Source of the DNA: Hymenobacter sp. YC55
Lineage (GTDB): Bacteria > Bacteroidota > Bacteroidia > Cytophagales > Hymenobacteraceae
Direction of reading: 5' to 3'
DNA: 64,000 nucleotides
Assembly: GCF_029433095.1 (NCBI RefSeq)
Contig: NZ_JARNTX010000012.1
Span: forward strand, 38,687 to 102,686
Shown: one piece after another, positions 32,831 through 41,923 of the stretch
Numbering within the stretch: position 1 is the stretch's first letter
Layout: every line of letters starts with the position of its first letter
Translations under genes and position numbers: made by a program
Notes under the pieces: model-generated
Databases searched by the model: none
The model's input: only the letters and a program-made list of their open reading frames with translations
What the model was told of the DNA's origin: nothing

Positions 32831-33877
32831 TTACAACTTCCCTTGCATTGGGAGGTGACCTATACTCAGCAAACTTTCTCCAGTACTGATGGGCGGCGTA
32901 GCTGTCATGTAGAGCACTACCCCATCAACTGGAGCTACTACGTCGGTGAGCGGAGTACCAAACAGGTCGGTGATGGTGCCCAGTTTGCGGCCCTTGTGAA
33001 TCAACTCGCCGGCCTTAACCAGTGGGTAGAAAAAGCCGGTGTGGGAACTGCTGACGGTAGTGCGCTGAGCAATCAGCAGCGGATTGTTGGGTGCGGGCTG
33101 TTCGCCAGCCATAGCCAAGTGGCCGAGCAGCCGGTGCAGGGCCTGCTTGATATGGATTACCGCTTCTACCTCGGGCAAGCCAAAACGGCCACACTCGATG
33201 TCCACGGCGGGAATACCGCGCTTAATGGCTTCGCGGGAACAGTAGACGGCCGCTTGATTTTTTAGCGTCGCCTCATTGCCGAACTGCACCACGTAAGGAA
33301 AACCGAGGGCCACGGCCATCTGCCGGCCAGTGTCGGAAAGTTCGGGCGTGTCGAAGTAATTGTAGTAGCCGGCGTAGGGCCGCAAATCATCGAGGGCGTC
33401 GCCGGCGTGCACGTCGATGACGTGCGTGCAACGCCCGATAACGTCGTTGCCGAGCCGCCAAGCTAGGCGCTCGGTGATGGTGCCATCGGGCCGGCCCGGA
33501 AACACGCGGTTGAGGTTCTTCTCGTCCTGCGGGTTCACTTGAATGCGCCGGCCCAGGAAACCCGGAACATTGGCCAAGTGCACTAGCAGCACAGTACCGC
33601 GCAGCTCGGCTGGGTTGATTTCGCGAGCCAGCTGCTGGGCGGCTAAGATGGGCGGGTATTCATAGCCGTGTACCCCGGCAATAATACCCAGCACCGGACC
33701 CGGCCGGCGACCGTGGAAAACTGTCACGGGCACCACGGTGCTGTCTTGGCCTGCCGTTACGTGCAACAGTGTGGAAACCTTATTGCCCGGCGCCACCGTC
33801 TGCCCGTTGAACATAAAAGGCTTTAGAGGAGCAGCCAGTGACACGAGGGCGAAAAACAACAGAGCCTGGAGCAGCAA
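32831..33877 (-). CDS. succinylglutamate desuccinylase/aspartoacylase-family zinc deacylase
   Basis: A 348-residue protein of the M14-like AstE/AspA family, zinc enzymes that cleave acyl groups from amino acids or related amides. Zinc ligands appear as GVHGYEY (His70, Glu73) and VIDVHAG (His157). The only start that keeps the hydrophobic signal-like N-terminus is TTG at 33877, because a stop codon lies shortly upstream; an in-frame ATG would begin at residue 22. It is the last gene of the minus-strand run from the TonB receptor through the ABC exporter genes, so its substrate may be the ligand or cargo of that system. Confidence 0.8.
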   Translation of the reverse strand: MLLQALLFFALVSLAAPLKPFMFNGQTVAPGNKVSTLLHVTAGQDSTVVPVTVFHGRRPGPVLGIIAGVHGYEYPPILAAQQLAREINPAELRGTVLLVHLANVPGFLGRRIQVNPQDEKNLNRVFPGRPDGTITERLAWRLGNDVIGRCTHVIDVHAGDALDDLRPYAGYYNYFDTPELSDTGRQMAVALGFPYVVQFGNEATLKNQAAVYCSREAIKRGIPAVDIECGRFGLPEVEAVIHIKQALHRLLGHLAMAGEQPAPNNPLLIAQRTTVSSSHTGFFYPLVKAGELIHKGRKLGTITDLFGTPLTDVVAPVDGVVLYMTATPPISTGESLLSIGHLPMQGKL

Positions 33878-33934
33878 GAAAAACGAAACAACATAAGGGA
33901 AGGGTGATAGTCAGAGAAAACAGCTGCGCAACAT

Positions 33935-35320
33935 TTAGCGGGGGCTAATGGGGCGCAGCCGCAACAGCCCCGCACCCAGCGCATACATGGCTGCCACGCT
34001 TAGCAGTAGCTTAACCAAGCCGCCATAAGCAGTGCCTAGCTCCGGCTGGCTGGTGAACGTGTGGGTAGGTTCGCGGGCATAGTCGGCGTGGGTGAATTCG
34101 ACTTTGCGGAAAAGGAAGGGGTAGTAAAAAGCACGCAATGAATCGTGGAAGCGGGCAGCGCTGCGCTGAAACTGCAGATGAGTGGGCAGGTCGGTGCCCG
34201 CTAAGGCGTTGAAACTGCTCTGGGCGTTGATGGCCGGCGAGAGTAGGTTAAGCTGTTCCACCAAGTCGTAGCGCTGCTGCAGACGGTGGGCGTAGGCGGC
34301 GGCTTGCGGGGCTACGGCCTGGTCGCCGAGGTGCTGAAAGGCGTAGTACCAGCGCCATACAAACCGCTCCCGAATACTGGTTGTGTCGCGCCACTGTGGA
34401 TAGAGGGCGAAGAACCGGTTCATGGTCTGCGCTTTCGGCCGGTCCCAACCGGCATGAATTTCCTCGCGCTGCTTGATGGTAAGCTCAATGCCTTGGGGCA
34501 CGGGCCGGGCCGCAGCTACGCCCAGGTTCAGCAAGCTTGGCACCAGCACCACCAGCACCAGCCACACCCCGAGCAGGGTTACGGCATTCACGGCCGAGGT
34601 GCGCTGCAAGGCCGTTACTACCAAAGCCACCCCAAACCAGAACAAGCAGTAGAGTATCGTCAGGACTAGCCAAGCAACCACTCGCATATCTAGGGGCACT
34701 TGGGCCCACAGCATTCCTACCACCGAAAGAGCCAGGGCCAGCCCCAGTACCACGCTTATCCGGAAAGCTAACTTGGCTCCTACTACCGTGGCCGGACCAA
34801 CCGGCTGAGCTAGCAGCAACACCAGAATACCTTCCTCCCGCTCACTGGATAGTAGGTTGAAGCTCAAGGCAATAATCAGGAGTGGAAACAGATACACCAG
34901 CACGAACGCCAGATCGAAGTTGCCGCTGAGCACCTTCATGGGGTTGGTGTTGTCGGCGGCGTAGAGTTGGTTTTGCAGCCCCAGTAGGCGCAGCTTCACA
35001 TAGGAAGGGTTTACGTCGCGCAGCCCCAGTGAGAGGGCCGCCCAAGGGTCGGGGTGGTGCACGGCGAAGGTGGTGTGATAGTAGCCGATGTCGCCGGCGT
35101 CGGCGGGGCCAGGAAACTTCACCTTCAACTCTTCCACGTTGCGGCGCGTGAGTTCGGGCAGGGTCGCCAGGTGCTGGCGCTGCCGCTCGATTTCGGTGGT
35201 GCCGTAGTAGATGCCGTAGAGGCCGGTAGCCAGCAGTAAGCAACATAAAAGCACTAGCCCCTTGGCGGCGCGGAAGTGCCGCCCCTCGTAGGAAAACAGA
35301 ATCCAGAAGTTACGCATCAA
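33935..35320 (-). CDS. ABC-2 type permease, DUF3526 family
   Basis: A 461-residue membrane protein with one N-terminal segment, a large extracytoplasmic loop (about 40-165), and a cluster of five or six segments that includes LSSEREEGILVLLLAQPVG, the cytoplasmic loop typical of ABC-2 permeases. Another soluble region follows before a final segment near the C-terminus. This layout matches the DUF3526/NosY-like group. Its start lies directly against the stop of the second permease gene (35321), so the two are translated together and likely form a heterodimer with the ATPase at 36743. Confidence 0.8.
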   Translation of the reverse strand: MMRNFWILFSYEGRHFRAAKGLVLLCCLLLATGLYGIYYGTTEIERQRQHLATLPELTRRNVEELKVKFPGPADAGDIGYYHTTFAVHHPDPWAALSLGLRDVNPSYVKLRLLGLQNQLYAADNTNPMKVLSGNFDLAFVLVYLFPLLIIALSFNLLSSEREEGILVLLLAQPVGPATVVGAKLAFRISVVLGLALALSVVGMLWAQVPLDMRVVAWLVLTILYCLFWFGVALVVTALQRTSAVNAVTLLGVWLVLVVLVPSLLNLGVAAARPVPQGIELTIKQREEIHAGWDRPKAQTMNRFFALYPQWRDTTSIRERFVWRWYYAFQHLGDQAVAPQAAAYAHRLQQRYDLVEQLNLLSPAINAQSSFNALAGTDLPTHLQFQRSAARFHDSLRAFYYPFLFRKVEFTHADYAREPTHTFTSQPELGTAYGGLVKLLLSVAAMYALGAGLLRLRPISPR

Positions 35321-36739
35321 TCAAGCAACAGGTGTTTTGGAAATCAGGCGCAACCCCAGCCAGCTCAGCAGGCCGGCCCAGAGTAACAGCGCCATAATCG
35401 GTAGCAGTAGCTGGGGCAGCACCCAGCGCAGCGGGGGCGCTTGGTAGGTGAAGACGGGCAACTGACGCCAGGTGCTGGCATCGAGGCGGCGTTCCTTGTC
35501 GCCGTAGCCCATATCGGCTTGCAGCTGGTTTAGGCGCTGCACTAGGTTGTAGCGGTAGGTTTCGGCGGCCTGCTGGAAGTGCACGTAGTGGGCGAAGTCG
35601 GAGCCAGCTAGTCCCATGGACAGCGGACGGATAGCCTGATAAGGATTGAGCAAGCCAGCCCAATCGGAAAGGCGGTTTTGGCGCTCGTAGGTGGCGTTTA
35701 GGGCCGCAAAATGCTGCTGGTACACTTTAGCGGAGTACTCCTCGCCCGCTGCCATTTGCAAGCCCGCCAAGCTCACTGGCAGCTTTTCCTCGGTATCGAC
35801 GCCGTACTTTTTCAGAAGTGCGGCTTTCAATTCCGCCGAGCGTTTGTCCTGCGGGTCGTGGCCGTTGATGCCGTGCTGGGCTTCTTCGTGTACTTCAGCG
35901 TCCATTTGCGCTTTGGTAGTAGTGGGGTAAAGCGAAGCGCCCAGGTTGGCCGTGGCTTTGGGCAGGATAATGCACCCCAAAATCCAGAAGCCGAGCAACG
36001 TCACGAGGGCCGCTCGAGAGCTGGCCTGCTTAGCAGACACCACCACGGCCCCCACCACAATCAGAAAAAAGTACACCCCGTACCCCAGCACAAACAATGT
36101 TAGCCGGGCCACCAAATCAACCCCTGAGCTAAATTCTTCGCCGGTAAACAGCAGGGCCGCCGCCAAGGCCAAGGCCGGCGTTACGACCAGCGCCACGGCT
36201 TGGCTATAGCCCCAGATTTTGCCCCAGGCTACTTGTCGCAGCGTTACGCCTTGGCTGAGCAGTAGCTTCAGGGTGCCGGTTTCGCGCTCTTGCGTAAAAG
36301 CCCCGAAACACAGGAAGATGATAAGCAGCGGTACGAGCAGTTGCAGTACAAAAGCCACGGTCATCTCGCCAAACCGCAGCAGGGAACCCGACTGCTGGGC
36401 CTGGCTGAAATTGACGCTGTTCTGCTGATGAGCCTCTAGATACACGGCGCTGCCCGTAAACGAGTCCACTCCCGTATCCAGCAAGCTCAGCCCCGACTTT
36501 GGCCGGAAAGCAAACGAGCCGTAGTGCGCGACCCGGTGCGGATGCCGGGCCGGCTGGTTGCGAAACTGCTCGTTGACGGTGCCTTGGGCCAGCTGCCGCT
36601 CTTGCTGCAAAGTGCGGTACGAGGCGCGGCCCACCAGCGTGGCGGCCAGCAGCAAGGCCAGCACTAGTACGCTCAGTACGGCAAACCGCCGGTCGCGCAG
36701 CGTACTAACAAACTCCTTCTGGGCAATACTATCCATCAT
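35321..36739 (-). CDS. ABC-2 type permease, DUF3526 family (second subunit)
   Basis: A 472-residue partner of the neighbouring permease with the same layout: N-terminal segment (about 18-38), extracytoplasmic loop, membrane cluster with FTQERETGTLKLLLSQGV, then a long soluble region and a C-terminal segment. It starts 3 bases after the ATPase stop and ends directly before the next permease. Systems of one ATPase and two DUF3526 permeases beside a TonB receptor recur in Bacteroidota, but their cargo is not established to my knowledge. Confidence 0.82.
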   Translation of the reverse strand: MMDSIAQKEFVSTLRDRRFAVLSVLVLALLLAATLVGRASYRTLQQERQLAQGTVNEQFRNQPARHPHRVAHYGSFAFRPKSGLSLLDTGVDSFTGSAVYLEAHQQNSVNFSQAQQSGSLLRFGEMTVAFVLQLLVPLLIIFLCFGAFTQERETGTLKLLLSQGVTLRQVAWGKIWGYSQAVALVVTPALALAAALLFTGEEFSSGVDLVARLTLFVLGYGVYFFLIVVGAVVVSAKQASSRAALVTLLGFWILGCIILPKATANLGASLYPTTTKAQMDAEVHEEAQHGINGHDPQDKRSAELKAALLKKYGVDTEEKLPVSLAGLQMAAGEEYSAKVYQQHFAALNATYERQNRLSDWAGLLNPYQAIRPLSMGLAGSDFAHYVHFQQAAETYRYNLVQRLNQLQADMGYGDKERRLDASTWRQLPVFTYQAPPLRWVLPQLLLPIMALLLWAGLLSWLGLRLISKTPVA

Positions 36740-36742
36740 CGG

Positions 36743-37450
36743 TTAGTGCATGTAGGTGAGGTAGAGTTGCTCCAGCTCCTGGGCATTAAGGGCGGCGGTG
36801 GGGCGCACGTCCACCAGCTCCCCTTCCCGCATAATGCCCACGCGGGTTCCCACCTCCTTGGCCCGGAAGATGTCGTGGGTGGCCATGAGCACGGCTGTGC
36901 CCTGACTGCTGAGGCGACGCAGCAGCTCGGAAAACTCGTTGGAAGCTTTGGGGTCGAGGCCCGAGGTAGGCTCGTCGAGTAGCAGCACCTTCGCATGCTT
37001 GGCCACGGCAATGGCAATGCCCACTTTCTGGCGCATACCCTTAGAGTAAGTGCCCACGCGCCGCCGCACTGCTTCTACTGGTAGACCGGCCTCGGTGAGA
37101 TACTCCACTAGTTCCGTCGGCGAGTATTTGTAGCCAGCCAGACTGCTGAACAACGCCAGGTTTTCCAGCCCGGTCAGGTGCGGATACAGCATCACCTGCT
37201 CGGGAATATACGCCAGATGCTCTTTGATCTTGAGTGGGTTAACTGCCACTTCCAAGCCGTTGACGAAGGCCGCACCCGCCGTGGGTAACACAAAGCCGAG
37301 GAAGAGGTTGAGGGTCGTGGATTTGCCCGCGCCGTTCTGGCCGAGCAGGCAAAACACCTCGCCTGGGGCAATCTGCAAATTCAGCCCGCGCAAGGCCAGC
37401 TTATCGGCATACTGCTTGCGCAGGTCTTTCGCTTCGAGAATGTAAGTCAT
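36743..37450 (-). CDS. ABC transporter ATPase (ABC-2/NosF-like)
   Basis: A 235-residue ATPase. Walker A is GQNGAGKST, the signature YSKGMRQKVGIA and Walker B VLLLDEPTSGLDP, then the switch histidine in MATHD. Its similarity is to the CcmA/NosF exporter-type subfamily. It lies upstream of the two permease genes with a 3-base gap, and 136 bases downstream of the TonB receptor; that gap contains an inverted repeat (37484-37548). Confidence 0.9.
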   Translation of the reverse strand: MTYILEAKDLRKQYADKLALRGLNLQIAPGEVFCLLGQNGAGKSTTLNLFLGFVLPTAGAAFVNGLEVAVNPLKIKEHLAYIPEQVMLYPHLTGLENLALFSSLAGYKYSPTELVEYLTEAGLPVEAVRRRVGTYSKGMRQKVGIAIAVAKHAKVLLLDEPTSGLDPKASNEFSELLRRLSSQGTAVLMATHDIFRAKEVGTRVGIMREGELVDVRPTAALNAQELEQLYLTYMH

Positions 37451-37483
37451 TCTTTATTAATAAGTAATGAGCGTCCTACTGCG

Positions 37484-37548
37484 CTTGCTGAAGCTTTTCT
37501 TCGCTCGCACCTCAGAGGTTAGTTTGGTGGTCGAAAGGCTTCAGCAAG
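37484..37548. repeat. inverted repeat between TonB receptor and ABC genes
   Basis: Perfect 11-base arms CTTGCTGAAGC and GCTTCAGCAAG separated by 43 bases, located in the gap between the receptor stop and the ATPase start. It could attenuate transcription between the receptor and transporter genes, which would set their ratio; this is inference. Confidence 0.5.
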
Positions 37549-37586
37549 TGCAGCCTGCCGACTTTTCGGTTGGGTTCTTCTGCGCC

Positions 37587-40016
37587 TTAAAAAGCGTAGC
37601 CCACGGTGGCCATGAAGTTGCGGGGGGCACCGGGGCTGGCCCGGAAGTAGTCGTAGCCGCCGACGAAGTAGTACTTGTCGAGCAGGTTGTTCATGTTGAC
37701 GTGAAAGTTGAACTTGCCCTTGGTGTAGAATAGGGCCGCGTCCAGCACCGTGTAGGTCGGCCAGTGCGCCCAGTACAGCTCGCCGGTACTGGTATCCACC
37801 ACTTGGTTTTCGGTACGCCGACGGCTAACGTAATTACCGCCCACGGCCACGCCTAGCCCGCGCAAAGCCGGCGTCACGAAGGTGTACTTAGTCCAGAGGC
37901 CCGCCGAACGTTTGGGGGCGTTAGCCAAGCGCTGGCCGTTTTCTGCCGCCAAATCAGCTTCTAATACCTTGGAGTAATTCAAGGCGTAGTTGGCGTTTAA
38001 GCTTAGGTTAGACAAGATGTTGCCAACTAATTCCAGCTCAACTCCGCGGGAGCGGGCCTGGCCATTTTGCCGGTACACCGGTGCCCCATCGGCGGTGAGG
38101 GAGCCGGTATTCACTAGCTGGTTGCGCTTGATAATCTGGTACACGGCTACTGTGCCTAGCAGACCTTTGTTGAAAAACTCACCCTTAAGGCCAGTTTCCA
38201 GTTGGTAGCTGGTTTCGGGGTCGAAGGCAGTGCTACGGCCGTAGCGCTCCGGGAACCGGATGTATTCGGGCTTAAGGGGGCGGAAGCCGGCACTGTAGGA
38301 AGCAAAGTAATTCAGGTTGTCCAGCAAGGCATAGGTCAGGCCGGCGCGAGGCAGCAGCTGACGCTGCCTGATGTTCTTGCTTCCGTCGCCGTAGTCCCGC
38401 TCGTCGGCAAACAGTTCGTAGCGTACTCCCAGCAGCAAGCCCAGTCGCTCGGTCACGTCTACTTGGTCTTGCACGTAAAGGCCAGTGGTATGGTACACCG
38501 AGTTGATGTAGTCAATAAAGAACTGCGGCAGCGGCCGGCGGATGTACTTCGTAGGATCCTGAATTTCGTAGAGCGGGCTCTTCAAGTCAAACGTCAGTGG
38601 CGAGGTTATGCCGTTCACTTGCTTCTGCCGGGCCTCGAACATAGTGCTCTGCGGGTCGGTGTTGTAGCGGATATAGTCCACGCCCGCTACCACCTTGTGC
38701 GCCACCGAGCCGGTGGACTGATTGAGCACGAAGTAGGCGGCCAAGTTCTTGGTGTACTCCTCGGCCCGGCGGTCAAAGTAGCGCAAGTTCATCACCGTGT
38801 TGGCCGGGGCGTCGGCAAAGGTGTTCAGGGTGCGGTGCTCACTCAGGTCTTCGTGGTAAGTGAAGTCGAGGTACGAGGCGTTGAACGACAGCCAGTCGGT
38901 GAATTTATGGTTGAGCGAGGCGTTGAGGTAGTAGGTGCTAGTGCGGAAATAGTCGCTGGGCTGGCTTAGCGAAAACGAGCGGGGCAGCGCGTACAAGTCG
39001 CCTCCCCGGATAGGCAGGCCCCGGTCCAGGTAGCCGTCGATGTGGGTGTAAACCAGTTCGGCATTGAGCGTGGTTTTGTCGGTGGGCAGAAAGGTGACGG
39101 TGGGCGCTACCATCAGGGAACGAGTGTCGTTGACGGCCCGGAACGTGTTGCTCTTCTCGAAGCCGGCATTGAAGCGGTAAAGCACATTTTTCTGCTCGTT
39201 GAGCGGGCCGGTAAGGTCGGTAGTGGCGCGCATGGTGTTGAAGCTGCCCGTCGAAAACGTTAAGGCCTGGCGAGCCACGTCGAGCGGCTTTTTGGTGACC
39301 ATGTTCACCGTGCCGCCGGGGTTGATGTCGCCGTACAAGGCCGCACCGGGACCTTTCAGCACTTCCACTCGCTCCAAATTAACCGTTAAGGGCGCCTGCG
39401 TAAACGAGTTGCCGTAGCTGAAGCCCGAGCGCAGGCCGTTGAGCAGCCGGAAGCCGCTCTCGTAACCGTTGCGGAAGCCGCGAATCGTGAGGTCGTCGTA
39501 GTGCGAATACTGCGTGACACCGGCCACGTTCTTCACCACGTCCGGCAGGCGCAGCGCTTGTCGGTCCTCGATCAGCTCCTTGGTTACCGTGGAAATGGAC
39601 TGCGGCACATCGATGGGGCGGGTAGCCGTTTTGGTGCCCACAAAGCTGTAGTCGCTCTTGTACGTGGTTTCCTTGCGGCCCAGCACTTCCACCTCCTGCA
39701 AGGCAGTGGTAGTAGGCTGCAAGGTGAAGTCAACGGTCAGGCTAGAGGCTTCCGAGCTTAGCACCACCGTGCGCCGCACTTCCTGGTGACTTAAACTGCG
39801 GGTGATAAGGATATGCTCGCCATAAGGCAAATCCAGCGAAAAGTGCCCGTCGGCCCCGGTCAGCGTTGCAAAGCGCCCGGTTTGCTCTAGAATAGAAATT
39901 CCCTCGAGCCCACGCCCGTTTGGGCCGTTGACGTGGCCATCAATGCGGCCCATAGAAGATTGCCCCGCTACCAGCAAAGGCCAGAGCAGCAGCAGACAGA
40001 TTAAAAGTCGTTGCAT
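37587..40016 (-). CDS. TonB-dependent siderophore-type receptor with N-terminal carboxypeptidase-like domain
   Basis: An 809-residue outer-membrane receptor. A signal peptide (about 1-19) precedes a CarboxypepD_reg-like domain (about 23-105), then the plug domain (QSISTVTKELIEDRQ, VEVLKGPGAALYGDINPGG) and the barrel, ending ATVGYAF with the aromatic terminus needed for barrel assembly. The sequence is of the FpvA/FhuA-like siderophore group. It follows a His-rich small protein gene by 279 bases and precedes the ABC exporter genes. The substrate is unknown; a metal-chelate is likely from family and context. Confidence 0.9.
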   Translation of the reverse strand: MQRLLICLLLLWPLLVAGQSSMGRIDGHVNGPNGRGLEGISILEQTGRFATLTGADGHFSLDLPYGEHILITRSLSHQEVRRTVVLSSEASSLTVDFTLQPTTTALQEVEVLGRKETTYKSDYSFVGTKTATRPIDVPQSISTVTKELIEDRQALRLPDVVKNVAGVTQYSHYDDLTIRGFRNGYESGFRLLNGLRSGFSYGNSFTQAPLTVNLERVEVLKGPGAALYGDINPGGTVNMVTKKPLDVARQALTFSTGSFNTMRATTDLTGPLNEQKNVLYRFNAGFEKSNTFRAVNDTRSLMVAPTVTFLPTDKTTLNAELVYTHIDGYLDRGLPIRGGDLYALPRSFSLSQPSDYFRTSTYYLNASLNHKFTDWLSFNASYLDFTYHEDLSEHRTLNTFADAPANTVMNLRYFDRRAEEYTKNLAAYFVLNQSTGSVAHKVVAGVDYIRYNTDPQSTMFEARQKQVNGITSPLTFDLKSPLYEIQDPTKYIRRPLPQFFIDYINSVYHTTGLYVQDQVDVTERLGLLLGVRYELFADERDYGDGSKNIRQRQLLPRAGLTYALLDNLNYFASYSAGFRPLKPEYIRFPERYGRSTAFDPETSYQLETGLKGEFFNKGLLGTVAVYQIIKRNQLVNTGSLTADGAPVYRQNGQARSRGVELELVGNILSNLSLNANYALNYSKVLEADLAAENGQRLANAPKRSAGLWTKYTFVTPALRGLGVAVGGNYVSRRRTENQVVDTSTGELYWAHWPTYTVLDAALFYTKGKFNFHVNMNNLLDKYYFVGGYDYFRASPGAPRNFMATVGYAF

Positions 40017-40295
40017 GAAAAAGAGGCATGCCCAGGTTAGGCGCTGGAAGCACCGGCCGGGTTGAAGTCAGGAAAAAGAAAGGAATAGCGGCAACCGATG
40101 CGTATGGTCGCACCAGGGCCTGAGAAAGCGCTAACTAAGAATTACAGTGACGCTACCTAGTAAGGCAGTGCAAACCATAACAGCCACGGAAATGAAAGCG
40201 CGGCTATGGCTACCTCCGTCAAGCCATAGGCACAGGCGCCTAAGCAAGCATCTGTGTTGGGGGGTTGTACAGTGTCCTCTAAAAAAGCAAGATGC

Positions 40296-40646
40296 TTAAG
40301 CGCCGCGAGTTGGTGGCCCACGCAGGGAGGCGCCATCGAGTAGGTGCGAAGCGCGGCATACGGGCGCTTGCGGGCGATACACAGCATACGCTAGCAGGCG
40401 CACCGGCTCGTCTAAAGCGACTGGTGCGACTGGTTGAAAGGGAGCGTTATAAAGCTCATCGACGTGGCAGTGCTGGTGCTTCACCGAAAGCTCGGCTTGG
40501 TAGCTGGACTTGGTAGCTCGAGCAGCCACAGGCGCATCTTCCGTATGCTGGTGCTGGTGCAGACGCAATACGGCAGCCTCGGGTGAGAACACCCGAATCA
40601 GCAGCACAATAAGCCCCCAAGCAATACTTCTACGCCAATTTTGCAC
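40296..40646 (-). CDS. small His-rich exported protein
   Basis: A 116-residue protein with a GTG start, an N-terminal hydrophobic stretch (about 8-20, AWGLIVLLIRVF), a His-rich patch (RLHQHQHTED), a central KHQHCHVDELYNAPF motif and the C-terminal LRGPP. I recall comparable small proteins with an HCH-like motif and a closing LRGPP in Hymenobacter-type genomes, often near TonB receptors; no function is known to me. The His and Cys content suggests metal binding in the periplasm. The start is uncertain because no ATG is available near the hydrophobic stretch. Confidence 0.6.
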   Translation of the reverse strand: MQNWRRSIAWGLIVLLIRVFSPEAAVLRLHQHQHTEDAPVAARATKSSYQAELSVKHQHCHVDELYNAPFQPVAPVALDEPVRLLAYAVYRPQAPVCRASHLLDGASLRGPPTRGA

Positions 40647-40891
40647 TCCACTCTTTGGCTAGTGAGACGCAAATGTAGAAATGAATCTTGGTAATGCATC
40701 ATTGATGCATTTATAAACCAAGTATACATGCTAGCCCTAATTTTTTGCTGGACCGTGCAAAGCACTGCTCTTCAACCAGCCATTTGCACTCGTCCGCGGC
40801 AACGTATCTACTTTTGCCTGTCTTAACTTCGGTGACGAATAGGCTCTTCCAGAGAGCCCACCACCTACTGTAATCTTTAGCAACAGCCGTC

Positions 40892-41818
40892 ATGAAAGCT
40901 ACTTCGCTCGAGCAATTTTACCAGCGTCTAGCAGCGGCAGTCGGGACGGAACCGCACACGCTCCTACCGCCCGATGGGGAGCGGGCCACCGGGCATTTCA
41001 ACCTCTTTGACATAGCCGACCAATTCCGGGACTACCCGCAGTTGCCCATGCCCTATGACCGGCGTGCGTACTATAAAATCAGTTTGATCCGGGGCCGGAG
41101 CCGGGCCGAGTACGCCAACAAAGTCATTGAACTCGAGCAGAATGCTCTGCTCTTCGCCACGCCCAAGGTACCCTACCACTGGCTACCGCAGGATCCGGCG
41201 CAGGCCGGGCGCTTCTGCGTGTTTACCAGCGAGTTTCTGCTACCGGCCAACAGTGGCGTGGTGCTCGACGAACTGCCGCTGTTTCAAGCCAGTGGCTACC
41301 CCGTGTTTCAGGTATCGGAGGCAGAATGGGAAGAGCTGGACGCCATTTTCCAGAAGATGGCGCGCGAACTGGCTTCGCCTTACCCTTATAAATACGATTT
41401 GCTGCGCGCCTATGTACTGGAGCTCATTCACGCCGGACAAAAGCTGCAGCCTCTCCCCACCCGGCAGCCCGCCCCGACGGCCGCGGCGCGGATTGCCTCG
41501 CTCTTTACCGAATTGCTAGAGCGACAGTTTCCGCTTACCACACCGCACCAACAGTTGCAACTGCGCTCGGCCAAAGATTTCGCCGACCGGCTGGCCGTAC
41601 ACGTCAACCACCTCAACAAGGCCTTGAAGCAGCACACGGGCCGCACCACCACCGAACTGATAGCCGCGCGCTACGCCGAGGAAGCCAAGCGCCTGCTGCT
41701 GCAACCCACTTGGACCATCACCCAAATTTCCGACAGCTTGGGCTTTGCGGAAGTGGCAGACTTCTCCCACTTTTTCAAGCGTCACACCGCGTTGTCGCCA
41801 GCAGCCTTCCGGCAGTAG
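40892..41818 (+). CDS. AraC-family transcriptional regulator
   Basis: A 308-residue regulator with an N-terminal cupin-like sensing domain (about 30-150) and a C-terminal AraC helix-turn-helix domain (about 215-308) with the family ending ITQISDSLGFAEVADFSHFF and KRHTALSPAAFR. It lies 105 bases upstream of the SDR gene on the same strand and may control it. Effector unknown. Confidence 0.92.
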   Translation: MKATSLEQFYQRLAAAVGTEPHTLLPPDGERATGHFNLFDIADQFRDYPQLPMPYDRRAYYKISLIRGRSRAEYANKVIELEQNALLFATPKVPYHWLPQDPAQAGRFCVFTSEFLLPANSGVVLDELPLFQASGYPVFQVSEAEWEELDAIFQKMARELASPYPYKYDLLRAYVLELIHAGQKLQPLPTRQPAPTAAARIASLFTELLERQFPLTTPHQQLQLRSAKDFADRLAVHVNHLNKALKQHTGRTTTELIAARYAEEAKRLLLQPTWTITQISDSLGFAEVADFSHFFKRHTALSPAAFRQ

Positions 41819-41923
41819 TGAATTGGATTGAATCGAGCAACAACCGGATTGCTGCGCCCAACTGCCTAACTGGCTGGGTGGGGGACCTTTGCCTACACAT
41901 TGGTAACCCACTTCAAATCCTGT

